Source: an uncultured Lachnospiraceae bacterium | Lineage (GTDB): Bacteria > Bacillota > Clostridia > Lachnospirales > Lachnospiraceae | Direction of reading: 5' to 3' | DNA: 36,547 bases | Assembly (NCBI GenBank): GCA_947177925.1 | Contig: CAMWWJ010000002.1 | Coordinates: 1 to 36,547, forward strand | Part shown: positions 1-7,423 of the stretch, piece by piece | Position numbering within the stretch: the first letter of the stretch is position 1 | Layout: every line of letters starts with the position of its first letter | Position numbers and translations under genes: made by a program | The notes under the pieces: generated by a model | What the model was told of the DNA's origin: nothing | What the model saw: only the letters and a program-made list of their open reading frames with translations | Databases searched by the model: none

Positions 1-42
1 TATTTTAGCCAGAAGAAACGAAATCACACGGAGGTGACAAAA

Positions 43-468
43 ATGGCAATTGAACCATTAGGAAGTGCAATGACGCTGCAGGCGCAGCCCATTCAGAAGA
101 CAGAGGCACCAAAGCCTGTTGCCAGCGGAAAGGAATCTGCAGTACAGGAAATGGGTCAGGCAGCGGATGCAGCTACCCTGAATATTAAAGCTACAGAAGG
201 AAAAGAGAACAATAACGGAGAAAACGGCACCAGAGAACAGGGCCAGCCTTCCAAGGAGCAGCTTAGACAGGCAGTAGAAAAAATCAACAAAAATATGGGC
301 AATTCAGAGGTGTTGTTTGGTATTCATGAAGCGACCAACCGGATTACAATCAAGGTCGTGAATAAAGACACAAAAGAAGTATTAAGAGAGCTTCCGCCGG
401 AAAAGACCCTTGATATGATTGCCAAGGTATGGGAACTGGCGGGTATATTAGTAGATGAAAGACGATAG
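43..468 (+). CDS. flaG: FlaG family flagellar protein
   Basis: FlaG is a small protein found beside fliD in many flagellar operons and thought to influence filament length; its biochemical role is poorly known. The 141-residue product has a low-complexity, Ala/Gln/Glu-rich first half (about residues 1-75). The conserved C-terminal half has the family pattern: a helix with VEKINKNMG, then a short beta region (LFGIHEATNRITIKVV) and the ending RELPPEKTLDMIAKVWELAG. I chose the ATG at 43 because a strong GGAGGTGA ribosome site lies at 30-37; an in-frame GTG at 34 overlaps that site and is unlikely. fliD follows 12 bases after the stop, so the two are probably cotranscribed. The promoter lies outside the window. 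Identification rests on the C-terminal pattern plus neighbours and is fairly secure. Confidence 0.9.
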   Translation: MAIEPLGSAMTLQAQPIQKTEAPKPVASGKESAVQEMGQAADAATLNIKATEGKENNNGENGTREQGQPSKEQLRQAVEKINKNMGNSEVLFGIHEATNRITIKVVNKDTKEVLRELPPEKTLDMIAKVWELAGILVDERR

Positions 469-480
469 GAGGGAACACAT

Positions 481-2538
481 ATGCCAATGCGTATAACAGG
501 TATGAATTCCGGTCTTGACACGGAAAGCATCATAGCAGAATTAGTAAAAGCAAAAAGCCAGAAAAAGGTAAAGCTGCAAAAGTCACAGACAAAGCTTGGT
601 TACAAGCAGGACGCATGGAAGACCTTAAACAGCAAGATTTTAAATTTATATAGTAAGACAATTAATAATATGGCATTTACTACCGCCTACAAACAGCAAA
701 AGACTTCCGTATCCAATGAGTCTGTTGCAAGCGTGATTACTGGTAAGGATGCGGTAAACGGTGTACAGAATCTGCAGGTAACGTCTCTGGCAAAGAGCGG
801 ATATCTGACTGGCGCCCAGTTAAGCACCAATGGGGCATATTCAGGAAGCACCAAGCTGTCCGAGATTGCCGGATCGAGTGTTGCATCGGGAGAGGCTGTG
901 ACATTTTCCGTTACAGTAGGAAGTGAAACAAGGGATATTAAGTTAAATGGCGATTCTACCATTAGCGATGTGGTAAGTCAATTGAAAAATGCAGGCATTA
1001 ATGCCAACTTTGACGAGAGGAATCAAAGGCTTTTTGTCAGCGCAAAAACAACCGGTAAGGATTCAGACTTTGCATTGACAGCAAGCACAGAAGGCGGTTT
1101 TAAAGCGTTATCTGCTCTTGGAATCAATGTAATGGACAAATTGACTGAGGCGCAATATAACGTATATGCGGGATTTGCAGATACAAATGATCCAGAGGCT
1201 CAGGCCCTGATTGAAAAAGAAGTTACAAGACAGGCTGAGGTGCTGAAAAGCCAGATTCTGGATTATAATAGTAAAATTGACGAATATAAAAAGAATATCA
1301 GCGCATTTTTAAAGGATAAAGGCTATGAAGATGAGGACGGCAATGTAAATATTACGAGTCTGGATGCAGATTATCAGCAGCTATTGAAGCAAAAGGAATT
1401 TTTATCCACTGTGCCGGAAGATGAAACGGAAGAGGCAAAAAGGGCAAGAGAAGATGGACTGAAAAAAGTAGAAGATGATATTAAAGCATATGACAGCTAC
1501 AAGGAAGAGCAGGCAAAGCTTGCCCAGACAGAGGCTGATAAGGCAGCAGCAGAAGCGAAGCTTGAAAATGATAATGCTGCAATCCGGTCAAGCGTGACAG
1601 CGGATATGGAAGATAAGATAGATTTTGCAAAAAAAGTAGTAAATGGTCAGATAAGTGGATTTACCCAGACCACAGGTGATGAGACAGGAGCTACCAGAAT
1701 CGAAGGCGATAATGCAGTAATCAGTTTAAACGGAGCAAAATTTACTTCTACCACCAATAACTTTGAAATCAATGGACTTACTATTTCCGTAAAGAATAAG
1801 ACGGCACCGGGAGAAACAGTAACCCTTACTACGGAAAATGATTATGATGCAGTTTATGGCACTATTAAAAATTTCATTAAGGAGTATAATGAACTCATCA
1901 ATGAGATGGATAAACTTTATAATGCCAAGATTACCAGGGGATATGAACCGCTTTCTGATGAAGAGAAAGAGGCTATGAGTGACAGAGATATTGAGAAATA
2001 TGAAGATACCCTGAAAGAATCCATTTTGTATAGGGATTCTACCTTAAATGAGGTTTCCAATATTTTCAAGATGGCTATGATGTCAGGCTTTGAGGTAAAT
2101 GGAAAGACCATGTATCTGTCCGATTTTGGAATTAACAAGCTTGGATATTTCAATGCTGCGGATAATGAGAGAAATGCTTATCACATCGATGGCGATCCGG
2201 ACGATGCAAATACAATGGGAAAATCGGATGTGTTAAAGAGCATGATTGCCAGCGACCCGGATACAGTAGTTTCCTTCTTTACCCAGCTTTCCAAAAAGTT
2301 GTATGCGGATATCGGCAAAAAGATGCAGTCCAATAATTACAGCAGCTACAATAAGGTGTATAACGATAAGCAGATGCAGAAGGAATACGACGATTATACA
2401 AGCAAGATTGCTGCGCAGGAAAAGAAGATTACAGCAGCGGAAGATAAGTACTACAAGCAGTTCGCCGCAATGGAGACAGCGCTTGCAAAGCTTGAGTCAA
2501 AGTCCAATGCCATTGCAGGTTTATTAGGAGGCTCATAA
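481..2538 (+). CDS. fliD: Flagellar filament cap protein FliD (HAP2)
   Basis: FliD caps the growing flagellar filament and helps exported flagellin fold at the tip. At 685 residues it is longer than the roughly 450-600 usual. The N-terminus (residues 1-100) carries the FliD_N hallmark GMNSGLDTESIIAELVKAK and heptad-like helices. Residues about 105-215 contain Flagellin_IN-type repeats. Residues about 225-385 form a highly charged, probably coiled-coil insertion (EEQAKLAQTEADKAAAEAKL). FliD_C follows from about 390, with a final coiled coil (AAMETALAKLESKSNAIAGL) that normally docks on the filament. An AGGAGGG ribosome site at 467-473 supports the ATG at 481, although the second ATG at 487 cannot be excluded. 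The fliS start lies one base after the stop. Confidence 0.97.
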   Translation: MPMRITGMNSGLDTESIIAELVKAKSQKKVKLQKSQTKLGYKQDAWKTLNSKILNLYSKTINNMAFTTAYKQQKTSVSNESVASVITGKDAVNGVQNLQVTSLAKSGYLTGAQLSTNGAYSGSTKLSEIAGSSVASGEAVTFSVTVGSETRDIKLNGDSTISDVVSQLKNAGINANFDERNQRLFVSAKTTGKDSDFALTASTEGGFKALSALGINVMDKLTEAQYNVYAGFADTNDPEAQALIEKEVTRQAEVLKSQILDYNSKIDEYKKNISAFLKDKGYEDEDGNVNITSLDADYQQLLKQKEFLSTVPEDETEEAKRAREDGLKKVEDDIKAYDSYKEEQAKLAQTEADKAAAEAKLENDNAAIRSSVTADMEDKIDFAKKVVNGQISGFTQTTGDETGATRIEGDNAVISLNGAKFTSTTNNFEINGLTISVKNKTAPGETVTLTTENDYDAVYGTIKNFIKEYNELINEMDKLYNAKITRGYEPLSDEEKEAMSDRDIEKYEDTLKESILYRDSTLNEVSNIFKMAMMSGFEVNGKTMYLSDFGINKLGYFNAADNERNAYHIDGDPDDANTMGKSDVLKSMIASDPDTVVSFFTQLSKKLYADIGKKMQSNNYSSYNKVYNDKQMQKEYDDYTSKIAAQEKKITAAEDKYYKQFAAMETALAKLESKSNAIAGLLGGS

Positions 2539-2539
2539 C

Positions 2540-2917
2540 ATGGCGATACCAAATGCGTATACGAAATACAATGACAGCAAGATACTTACTGCTTCCAAAC
2601 CGGAATTGACTCTTATGCTTTACGAGGGAGCTATTAAATTTTGTAATATTGCAATTCTGGGAATTGAGCAAAATGATATCGAAAAGGCGAATACCAATAT
2701 TAAGAAGGTGCAGAAGATCATTGATGAATTCCGGGCTACTCTTGATATGAAATATCCGGTTGCAGAGGATTTTGACAGAGTGTATGTGTATCTGCTACAG
2801 CGTCTTTTAGAAGCCAACATGAAAAAGGATAAAGAGATTTTGGAGGAAGTGAATACCCATCTTCGTTCCATGCGGGATACATGGAAGGAAGTTATGAAAA
2901 AGGCGCATACGGTTTAA
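2540..2917 (+). CDS. fliS: Flagellin export chaperone FliS
   Basis: FliS binds the disordered C-terminus of flagellin in the cytoplasm, preventing early polymerisation and delivering it to the export gate. The 125-residue product matches the family along its length: YTKYNDSKILTASKPELTLMLYEGAIKF at the start (quoted as overlapping the N-terminal helix), IEQNDIEKANTNIKKVQKII in the centre and a final four-helix-bundle helix. The ATG at 2540 follows the fliD stop by one base, and the ribosome site TAGGAGG at 2524-2530 is inside the fliD end, implying translational coupling. A strong terminator lies just downstream. In B. subtilis, FliS also takes part in the FliW/CsrA flagellin homeostasis circuit; the hairpins before both flagellin genes here make a similar link plausible. 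Confidence 0.96.
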   Translation: MAIPNAYTKYNDSKILTASKPELTLMLYEGAIKFCNIAILGIEQNDIEKANTNIKKVQKIIDEFRATLDMKYPVAEDFDRVYVYLLQRLLEANMKKDKEILEEVNTHLRSMRDTWKEVMKKAHTV

Positions 2918-2938
2918 AATATAACATAAGGAATATGG

Positions 2939-2975
2939 CAAAGAGGATTTCTTAAATCCTCTTTGTTGTTTTATT
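2939..2975 (+). terminator. Intrinsic terminator after fliS
   Basis: A perfect 12-bp inverted repeat (arms 2939-2950 and 2954-2965, loop CTT) is followed by a T-rich run TTGTTTTATT. It probably ends or attenuates the flaG-fliD-fliS message. The chaperone gene starting at 3002 would then depend on read-through, as no clear separate promoter was seen between them. Confidence 0.88.
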
Positions 2976-3001
2976 ACCCGATTGCGGGAAAAGGAGGAAA
3001 A

Positions 3002-3484
3002 ATGACGGATAACTATATACAAATCATGATAGAGAGCCTGGAGAAAAAAGCAGCAAAGCTGGATGAAATCATAGAAAAGAATAAAGAACAGGCAGAACTG
3101 TTAAAGGAAGAGGAGTTTTCTGTTGATCTTTTCGACCGGAATGTGGAGGAAAAAGCAGTGCTGATCCAACAACTGGAAATGCTGGATATTGGCTTTGACA
3201 GAATGTATGAGCGTGTAAAAGAGGAATTGGCTTCAGAGACAGGAAAGGTCACATTTAAAAATGAAATAAAGAAAATGCAGGCGCTGATTTCCCAGCTTAC
3301 AGAAAAGAGTGTTTCCATTCAGGCTCAGGAAAGCAGAAATAAACAAATGGTAGAAACCATATTTAAAAGCGAAAGAGAAAAGATAAGGGCGGTAAAGCTG
3401 GGCTCTAAGGCAGCAATTGATTATTACAAAAATATGAATCATACCAATTTCATATCCCCTCAGTTTGTAGACAAAAAAAATTAG
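3002..3484 (+). CDS. FlgN/FliT-like flagellar export chaperone
   Basis: This 160-residue protein is almost entirely charged helix, with no signal peptide or membrane segment. It has the look of FlgN/FliT-class chaperones, which hold hook-associated or cap proteins in the cytoplasm before type III export. Visible features are an N-terminal helix IESLEKKAAKLDEIIEKN, a central EEKAVLIQQLEMLDIGFDRM segment, a third helix with ISQLTEKSVSIQAQESRNK, and a short polar end with QFVDKKN. The ATG at 3002 has a strong AAAGGAGG ribosome site at about 2991-2998; a longer in-frame TTG start at 2963 would lie in the terminator and is rejected. Position next to fliD-fliS supports a chaperone role. Whether it serves FliD (FliT role) or FlgK/FlgL (FlgN role) cannot be decided from sequence. 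Confidence 0.72.
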   Translation: MTDNYIQIMIESLEKKAAKLDEIIEKNKEQAELLKEEEFSVDLFDRNVEEKAVLIQQLEMLDIGFDRMYERVKEELASETGKVTFKNEIKKMQALISQLTEKSVSIQAQESRNKQMVETIFKSEREKIRAVKLGSKAAIDYYKNMNHTNFISPQFVDKKN

Positions 3485-3535
3485 AAAGGCAGATGAAGGC
3501 AGCAGTGCAGGGTGCTCTGCTGTATGAAAGAAAGC

Positions 3536-4099
3536 ATGAAGAAACTAGTAATTGTATTGGAGGAGAAAAATCAGCAGCTTTTCGGTTCCCTGGTGGAACA
3601 AGTAAAGACGGCCGCAAAAGCGCTGGATATGGAAACGCTTTATTTTCTCCAGCGGGATAACGAAAGTAGTCATACATATGAGCAGTTAAGAAACATGGAT
3701 GCAGACTATCTAGTGTCTTTTGATATGGCAGGATTTGAAATGAGTACTCTTACGGAAGATTCCGCATATAATCTGCTTTATGCTAAGCAGATGCATATTC
3801 TTTTTCAAAATGATCAGAAATACCGAAAGTATCTGCAGCAGGATCTGGCAATGAATTTGTTTCTGTTCATAGGAGATGAATGTCTATTCAAGCAATATAA
3901 GCAGGAATATCCCCATATACTGAATCTGGAAGCTATGCCGCCTTTGGCTCTGGGGGAAAAACTGACAGAGGAACAGCAGAGGAAAAATGGAGAGGCATTA
4001 AGATGGGTCATAGAAAAAGTATATAACGAAATAGAAACAGCCGGTATTCTTAAAGACCGGCTGTTTGAAACATCTGGTTTATGCGCATTGGATAAGTGA
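3536..4099 (+). CDS. Small unrecognised protein, paralogue A, beside CgeB-type glycosyltransferases
   Basis: I do not recognise this 187-residue protein. It is clearly paralogous to the product at 8658-9155: both start MKK with a hydrophobic beta strand, share a D(G/A)DY(I/L) then S(F/L)DMAGF core, then YNLLYAKQMHI, and later YPHI(S/L)N. Both lie beside CgeB-type glycosyltransferase genes. The alternating strand/helix pattern suggests one Rossmann-like half, possibly a free-standing relative of the DUF3880 N-terminal half of those enzymes; this is inference. I set the start at 3536 because the paralogue begins at the equivalent MKK; in-frame GTG at 3512 and ATG at 3524 are alternatives, and no ribosome site is strong. 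The C-terminus runs past the end of its paralogue and overlaps the convergent minus-strand gene by 50 bases. Confidence 0.75.
   Translation: MKKLVIVLEEKNQQLFGSLVEQVKTAAKALDMETLYFLQRDNESSHTYEQLRNMDADYLVSFDMAGFEMSTLTEDSAYNLLYAKQMHILFQNDQKYRKYLQQDLAMNLFLFIGDECLFKQYKQEYPHILNLEAMPPLALGEKLTEEQQRKNGEALRWVIEKVYNEIETAGILKDRLFETSGLCALDK
4035..4066. terminator. Bidirectional hairpin between convergent genes
   Basis: An 11-bp perfect stem (AAACAGCCGGT at 4035-4045, ACCGGCTGTTT at 4056-4066) has a 10-base loop. The stop codon of the minus-strand glycosyltransferase sits in the loop (4050-4052). On the minus strand the stem is followed by a moderately T-rich stretch; on plus the trailing run is weak. The hairpin lies inside the plus-strand frame, which continues to 4099. 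Confidence 0.7.
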
Positions 4100-5225
4100 A
4101 ATGGGCATTAAGCACATCAAAAGCATGGTTTATAACTGAATGGCGGGCATCCTCATGGGCAAGATAAAAGTCGGCTTTTGCCAGTGCGTCCGGAATGCTT
4201 TCATATAATATAACATCCCGGTCAGGTACAAAATATTCTGCAAGCTCAGGCTGATAGTTGCTTAGCAGAAACCCGCCGCTGCCCATAATATCCAAAGCTC
4301 GTAAAGGGATTCCGGACTGAATGCTCTTTAAAGTGATATTCAGATTGATTTTGCTAAGCCGAAAGACCTTGGGCATGTCCGACAGATAATTCACAGTTCC
4401 GCAATAGATTACATCCTCTAAGAGTTTTGGACACTCAGGGGAATAATAATTTACGTCATAATACTGGTTTAGTAAATTTAATAATACAATACGCTCTCTG
4501 CGAGTGACTTCCTTATTTATGCTGTGGACCAGACCGCTTTTGCTCAATTCCCCGGAGCCGTCACAGTCTATCTTGATACCAGCATTGGCAAAGCCGGCAG
4601 TTATTCGTTCCGGCAAATCGGATTTTATGGAATCCTCTACAAAATTGTATCCATAAACCTGAAGCTGTGCGTCTACAATTGCCTGAATAAAGCCTTTGTC
4701 ATAGTCCTGTGCCAGACAGAGAAGCTCTTTTAAAGAAGAATCATAAAATTTTCCCACAAAGGAAATATCGCTGCTATAAGCTTCCTTTTCCAAAGGAGAA
4801 GCAGAAAGTGAAGTGGAAGTGAGTCGATTTATGTTTACTGCCAGAGGCATATGAGAGACATGTTCGATGCCCTGGGATTGAAAATATTGAGCTTCCATAC
4901 GATCAAATAAAAATATATAATTGGTAGGATACTGGTAATATTCCATGTAATCCCTGGAAATGGGGCTGTCATAGGACCAGGAAAGATATTTTATCCGGTA
5001 TTGATAACAGATTTTTGCCACTAATGGATGGAAGTTCATGCTGATGACGCAGTCGAAATCCCCATCAGCCAAATATTGTCCAAAACGGTATTCAAAAAAA
5101 TCATCCTCATAAGCATTTCTCATTTTATATAGAATATTCTTGCAATGGTGCCCGGCCTTTTTCAGATAATAGGCAAGATCCTTTTGCGTATAGGAAATGA
5201 AGTCGTAAAACAGAATATTCACCAT
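4050..5225 (-). CDS. CgeB/DUF3880-type glycosyltransferase 1
   Basis: This predicted cytoplasmic GT-B glycosyltransferase has 391 residues. The N-terminal half looks like DUF3880: strand VNILFYDFISYT, then FDCVISMNFHPLVAKICY and YLSWSYDSPISRDYMEY. The C-terminal half matches Glyco_trans_1_2 as in CgeB: SKINLNITLKSIQSGIPLRA, then MGSGGFLLSNYQPELAEYF. No membrane segment is visible. I start it at the ATG at 5225-5223 because GGGAG lies six bases upstream on the minus strand and the closest paralogue (11499-12653) starts at the same position; the frame is open farther upstream but without a good site. Its position between two flagellar gene groups suggests flagellin glycosylation. Donor and acceptor are unknown. 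Confidence 0.88.
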   Translation of the reverse strand: MVNILFYDFISYTQKDLAYYLKKAGHHCKNILYKMRNAYEDDFFEYRFGQYLADGDFDCVISMNFHPLVAKICYQYRIKYLSWSYDSPISRDYMEYYQYPTNYIFLFDRMEAQYFQSQGIEHVSHMPLAVNINRLTSTSLSASPLEKEAYSSDISFVGKFYDSSLKELLCLAQDYDKGFIQAIVDAQLQVYGYNFVEDSIKSDLPERITAGFANAGIKIDCDGSGELSKSGLVHSINKEVTRRERIVLLNLLNQYYDVNYYSPECPKLLEDVIYCGTVNYLSDMPKVFRLSKINLNITLKSIQSGIPLRALDIMGSGGFLLSNYQPELAEYFVPDRDVILYESIPDALAKADFYLAHEDARHSVINHAFDVLNAHFTYPMRINQMFQTAGL

Positions 5226-5314
5226 TTGCGTCTCCCTTCGAATTATTTCTGCTGATATTCTAGCATAATCTTTCATTTATTTAAATAAAAAATAATAAAA
5301 AATAAAATAAGGTA

Positions 5315-5341
5315 TAAAGTATCAAAGAAAGATTCCGATAT
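5315..5341 (+). promoter_or_regulatory. Sigma-28 (SigD/FliA)-type promoter, flagellin copy 1
   Basis: TAAA at 5315-5318, a 15-base spacer and TCCGATAT at 5334-5341 match the flagellar sigma consensus TAAA-N15-GCCGATAA at ten of twelve positions. The predicted leader is about 125 bases long before the flagellin ATG. Confidence 0.88.
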
Positions 5342-5432
5342 ATAATACAAGTAAAACAGCTTACTTAAACAAACAGTAATCCATTCGGAAGAAGCGTACG
5401 GTCGGAAGAAAGGATTACAGAAAAACAAGAAA

Positions 5433-5448
5433 GCGGCAGGGAAGCCGC
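5433..5448 (+). promoter_or_regulatory. Candidate CsrA-binding hairpin in flagellin leader, copy 1
   Basis: The sequence GCGGC-AGGGAA-GCCGC can form a 5-bp GC stem presenting AGGGA in the loop, a match to the CsrA preference ANGGA in a loop. It lies just upstream of the AAGGAGG ribosome site (5458-5464), which itself contains two GGA motifs, and further GGA motifs occur earlier in the leader. This resembles the two-site CsrA control of B. subtilis hag. No csrA or fliW gene is in the window. Confidence 0.6.
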
Positions 5449-5472
5449 ATGAAATTCAAGGAGGAATATATT

Positions 5473-6288
5473 ATGGTAGTACAACACAATCTTAGAGCAA
5501 TGAACTCAAACAGAATGTTAGGATTAACAGCATCATCTCAGTCTAAGTCAACAGAGAAATTATCTTCTGGTTATAAGATCAACCGTGCAGCAGACGATGC
5601 AGCAGGATTAGCAATTTCCGAGAAGATGAGACGTCAGATCAGAGGACTTACACAGGCTACTGCAAATGCACAGGATGGTATTTCCATGGTGCAGACAGCA
5701 GAAGGTGCGTTAAACGAAGTTCACGACATGTTACAACGTATGAATGAGCTTGCTGTAAAGGCAGCTACAGGTACAGAGCAGTCTGAAGACCGTTCTTACA
5801 TCAACCAGGAAGTAACTGCATTAAAGGCAGAAATCGACAGAGTTGCAGCAACAACTACTTTCAATGAGTTGAACTTATTGAATCAGACAACTACTTTCAG
5901 TCTTCAGGTTGGTTCTGAAAGCGCTTCTGTAAACCAGATTGATGTAACGGTTGCAGCTATGAACACAACTGGACTTAGCATTAACGGTACAACAGTAGAT
6001 ACTGTAGCCAATGCAAAAACTGCTATTGATTCAGTTAAGAAGGCAATCACAGCATTGAATAAGCAACGTTCCGATCTTGGTGCACAGCAGAACCGTTTAG
6101 AGCATACAGTAAACAACTTGAACAACGTTGTTGAAAACACCACATCAGCAGAATCTGCTATTCGTGATACAGATATGGCAACTGAAATGGTTAGATATGC
6201 AAACAACAACATTCTTGCACAGGCAGGTCAGGCAATGTTGGCACAGTCTAATCAGGCTAACCAGGGCGTATTATCCTTACTTCAGTAA
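5473..6288 (+). CDS. Flagellin, copy 1
   Basis: This is the major filament subunit, 271 residues. It has the conserved D0/D1 N-terminus (MVVQHNLRAMNSNRMLG, STEKLSSGYKINRAADDAAG, about residues 1-140), a short Ser/Thr-rich variable region (about 140-190) and the D1/D0 C-terminus (QNRLEHTVNNLNNV, TDMATEMVRYANNNILAQAG, ending LSLLQ). Codon use is strongly biased, as expected for a very abundant protein. The start is the ATG at 5473, with AAGGAGG nine bases upstream and the universal flagellin beginning; an in-frame ATG at 5449 lies at the hairpin and is unlikely. It is driven by its own sigma-28-type promoter and followed by a palindromic terminator. The Ser/Thr-rich region TTTFSLQVGSESAS is the likely surface for O-glycosylation by the neighbouring enzymes (inference). 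Confidence 0.98.
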   Translation: MVVQHNLRAMNSNRMLGLTASSQSKSTEKLSSGYKINRAADDAAGLAISEKMRRQIRGLTQATANAQDGISMVQTAEGALNEVHDMLQRMNELAVKAATGTEQSEDRSYINQEVTALKAEIDRVAATTTFNELNLLNQTTTFSLQVGSESASVNQIDVTVAAMNTTGLSINGTTVDTVANAKTAIDSVKKAITALNKQRSDLGAQQNRLEHTVNNLNNVVENTTSAESAIRDTDMATEMVRYANNNILAQAGQAMLAQSNQANQGVLSLLQ

Positions 6289-6307
6289 TTTATTGCACAA
6301 CTACCAT

Positions 6308-6340
6308 AGGGCTGACATATGTCAGCCCTGTTTTGCGTTT
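6308..6340 (+). terminator. Terminator after flagellin copy 1
   Basis: A perfect 22-base palindrome (AGGGCTGACAT joined to its complement, 6308-6329) is followed by GTTTTGCGTTT. It can fold to an 11-bp arm pair, in practice with a small loop. The same palindrome follows copy 2. Confidence 0.85.
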
Positions 6341-6449
6341 TAAAGCCCTGTTGGGATTTTTACGGTAGTGGAATATATGAAAATAGGAATGATATCAGTT
6401 ATACACAATTACGGTTTATAAAAAAATAAAAAAAGTTTTTGTTTTGGTA

Positions 6450-6476
6450 TAAAGTATAAAAAAAACATTCCGATAT
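6450..6476 (+). promoter_or_regulatory. Sigma-28 (SigD/FliA)-type promoter, flagellin copy 2
   Basis: TAAA at 6450-6453, a 15-base A-rich spacer and TCCGATAT at 6469-6476. The core boxes equal those of copy 1, while the spacer differs (AAAAAAACAT versus CAAAGAAAGAT), so the two promoters may differ in strength. Confidence 0.88.
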
Positions 6477-6567
6477 AATATACAAGTAAAACAACTTACT
6501 TAAACAAACAGTAATCCATTCGGAAGAAGCGTACGGTCGGAAGAAAGGATTACAGAAAAACAAGAAA

Positions 6568-6583
6568 GCGGCAGGGAAGCCGC
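6568..6583 (+). promoter_or_regulatory. Candidate CsrA-binding hairpin in flagellin leader, copy 2
   Basis: The same GCGGC-AGGGAA-GCCGC hairpin as copy 1 is present, again just upstream of the AAGGAGG site. Its retention in both copies is uninformative by itself because the whole leader downstream of the promoter is identical. Confidence 0.6.
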
Positions 6584-6607
6584 ATGAAATTCAAGGAGGA
6601 ATATATT

Positions 6608-7423
6608 ATGGTAGTACAACACAATCTTAGAGCAATGAACTCAAACAGAATGTTAGGATTAACAGCATCATCTCAGTCTAAGTCAACAGAGAAATTATCT
6701 TCTGGTTATAAGATCAACCGTGCAGCAGACGATGCAGCAGGATTAGCAATTTCCGAGAAGATGAGACGTCAGATCAGAGGACTTACACAGGCTACTGCAA
6801 ATGCACAGGATGGTATTTCCATGGTGCAGACAGCAGAAGGTGCGTTAAACGAAGTTCACGACATGTTACAACGTATGAATGAGCTTGCTGTAAAGGCAGC
6901 TACAGGTACAGAGCAGTCTGAAGACCGTTCTTACATCAACCAGGAAGTAACTGCATTAAAGGCAGAAATCGACAGAGTTGCAGCAACAACTACTTTCAAT
7001 GAGTTGAACTTATTGAATCAGACAACTACTTTCAGTCTTCAGGTTGGTTCTGAAAGCGCTTCTGTAAACCAGATTGATGTAACGGTTGCAGCTATGAACA
7101 CAACTGGACTTAGCATTAACGGTACAACAGTAGATACTGTAGCCAATGCAAAAACTGCTATTGATTCAGTTAAGAAGGCAATCACAGCATTGAATAAGCA
7201 ACGTTCCGATCTTGGTGCACAGCAGAACCGTTTAGAGCATACAGTAAACAACTTGAACAACGTTGTTGAAAACACCACATCAGCAGAATCTGCTATTCGT
7301 GATACAGATATGGCAACTGAAATGGTTAGATATGCAAACAACAACATTCTTGCACAGGCAGGTCAGGCAATGTTGGCACAGTCTAATCAGGCTAACCAGG
7401 GCGTATTATCCTTACTTCAGTAA
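6608..7423 (+). CDS. Flagellin, copy 2 (identical to copy 1)
   Basis: The 271-residue protein is the same in every residue as the product of 5473-6288, and I saw no nucleotide difference in the coding sequence, including third positions. The start is the ATG at 6608 with AAGGAGG upstream. It has its own promoter and terminator, so the two genes can be expressed separately. Identity at silent sites, with differences in the flanks, points to a recent duplication or to gene conversion. The gene is followed after its terminator by glycosyltransferase genes on the same strand. Two identical subunits raise dosage rather than making filament segments of different composition. Confidence 0.98.
   Translation: MVVQHNLRAMNSNRMLGLTASSQSKSTEKLSSGYKINRAADDAAGLAISEKMRRQIRGLTQATANAQDGISMVQTAEGALNEVHDMLQRMNELAVKAATGTEQSEDRSYINQEVTALKAEIDRVAATTTFNELNLLNQTTTFSLQVGSESASVNQIDVTVAAMNTTGLSINGTTVDTVANAKTAIDSVKKAITALNKQRSDLGAQQNRLEHTVNNLNNVVENTTSAESAIRDTDMATEMVRYANNNILAQAGQAMLAQSNQANQGVLSLLQ

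Larger units (their letters stand above)
5311..6329 (+). repeat. Direct repeat copy 1 (promoter, leader, flagellin, terminator)
   Basis: This stretch of about 1.02 kb is repeated at 6446-7464 with an offset of 1135 bases. By eye the two copies are identical from 5360 to 6290, including the whole coding sequence, with several differences only in the promoter region and just after the stop. A 116-base unique spacer separates the copies. Confidence 0.95.
6289..6607. other. Noncoding spacer between the flagellin copies
   Basis: This 319-base gap holds the copy 1 terminator (6308-6340), a unique AT-rich stretch of about 105 bases in which I see no gene, then the copy 2 promoter (6450-6476) and leader with the candidate CsrA hairpin (6568-6583) and ribosome site (6593-6599). 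Confidence 0.85.

Noticed and set aside
3500-3522. Hairpin CAGCAG with CTGCTG upstream of the small protein gene
   Set aside because: Only six base pairs with an 11-base loop and no T-tract; not convincing as a terminator or switch.
3493-3660. Alternative frame starting at ATG 3493 ahead of the small protein gene
   Set aside because: It ends after about 55 codons and does not resemble the paralogue at 8658, whose start matches the frame at 3536.
5281-5310. Very A/T-rich run before flagellin copy 1 considered as an attachment or replication site
   Set aside because: No direct repeat partner, tRNA, integrase or DnaA-box pattern nearby; it reads as an ordinary AT-rich upstream region.
5904-6212. 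A 102-codon minus-strand frame inside flagellin copy 1, repeated at 7039-7347
   Set aside because: It is antisense to a strongly coding, codon-biased gene. Its presence in both copies follows from nucleotide identity, and I see no ribosome site or family pattern.
6128-6343. A plus-strand frame over the end of flagellin copy 1 and its terminator, repeated at 7263-7475
   Set aside because: Out of frame with flagellin, runs through the terminator palindrome, and the composition (many Gln, His, Leu, Arg) is that of a shadow frame.
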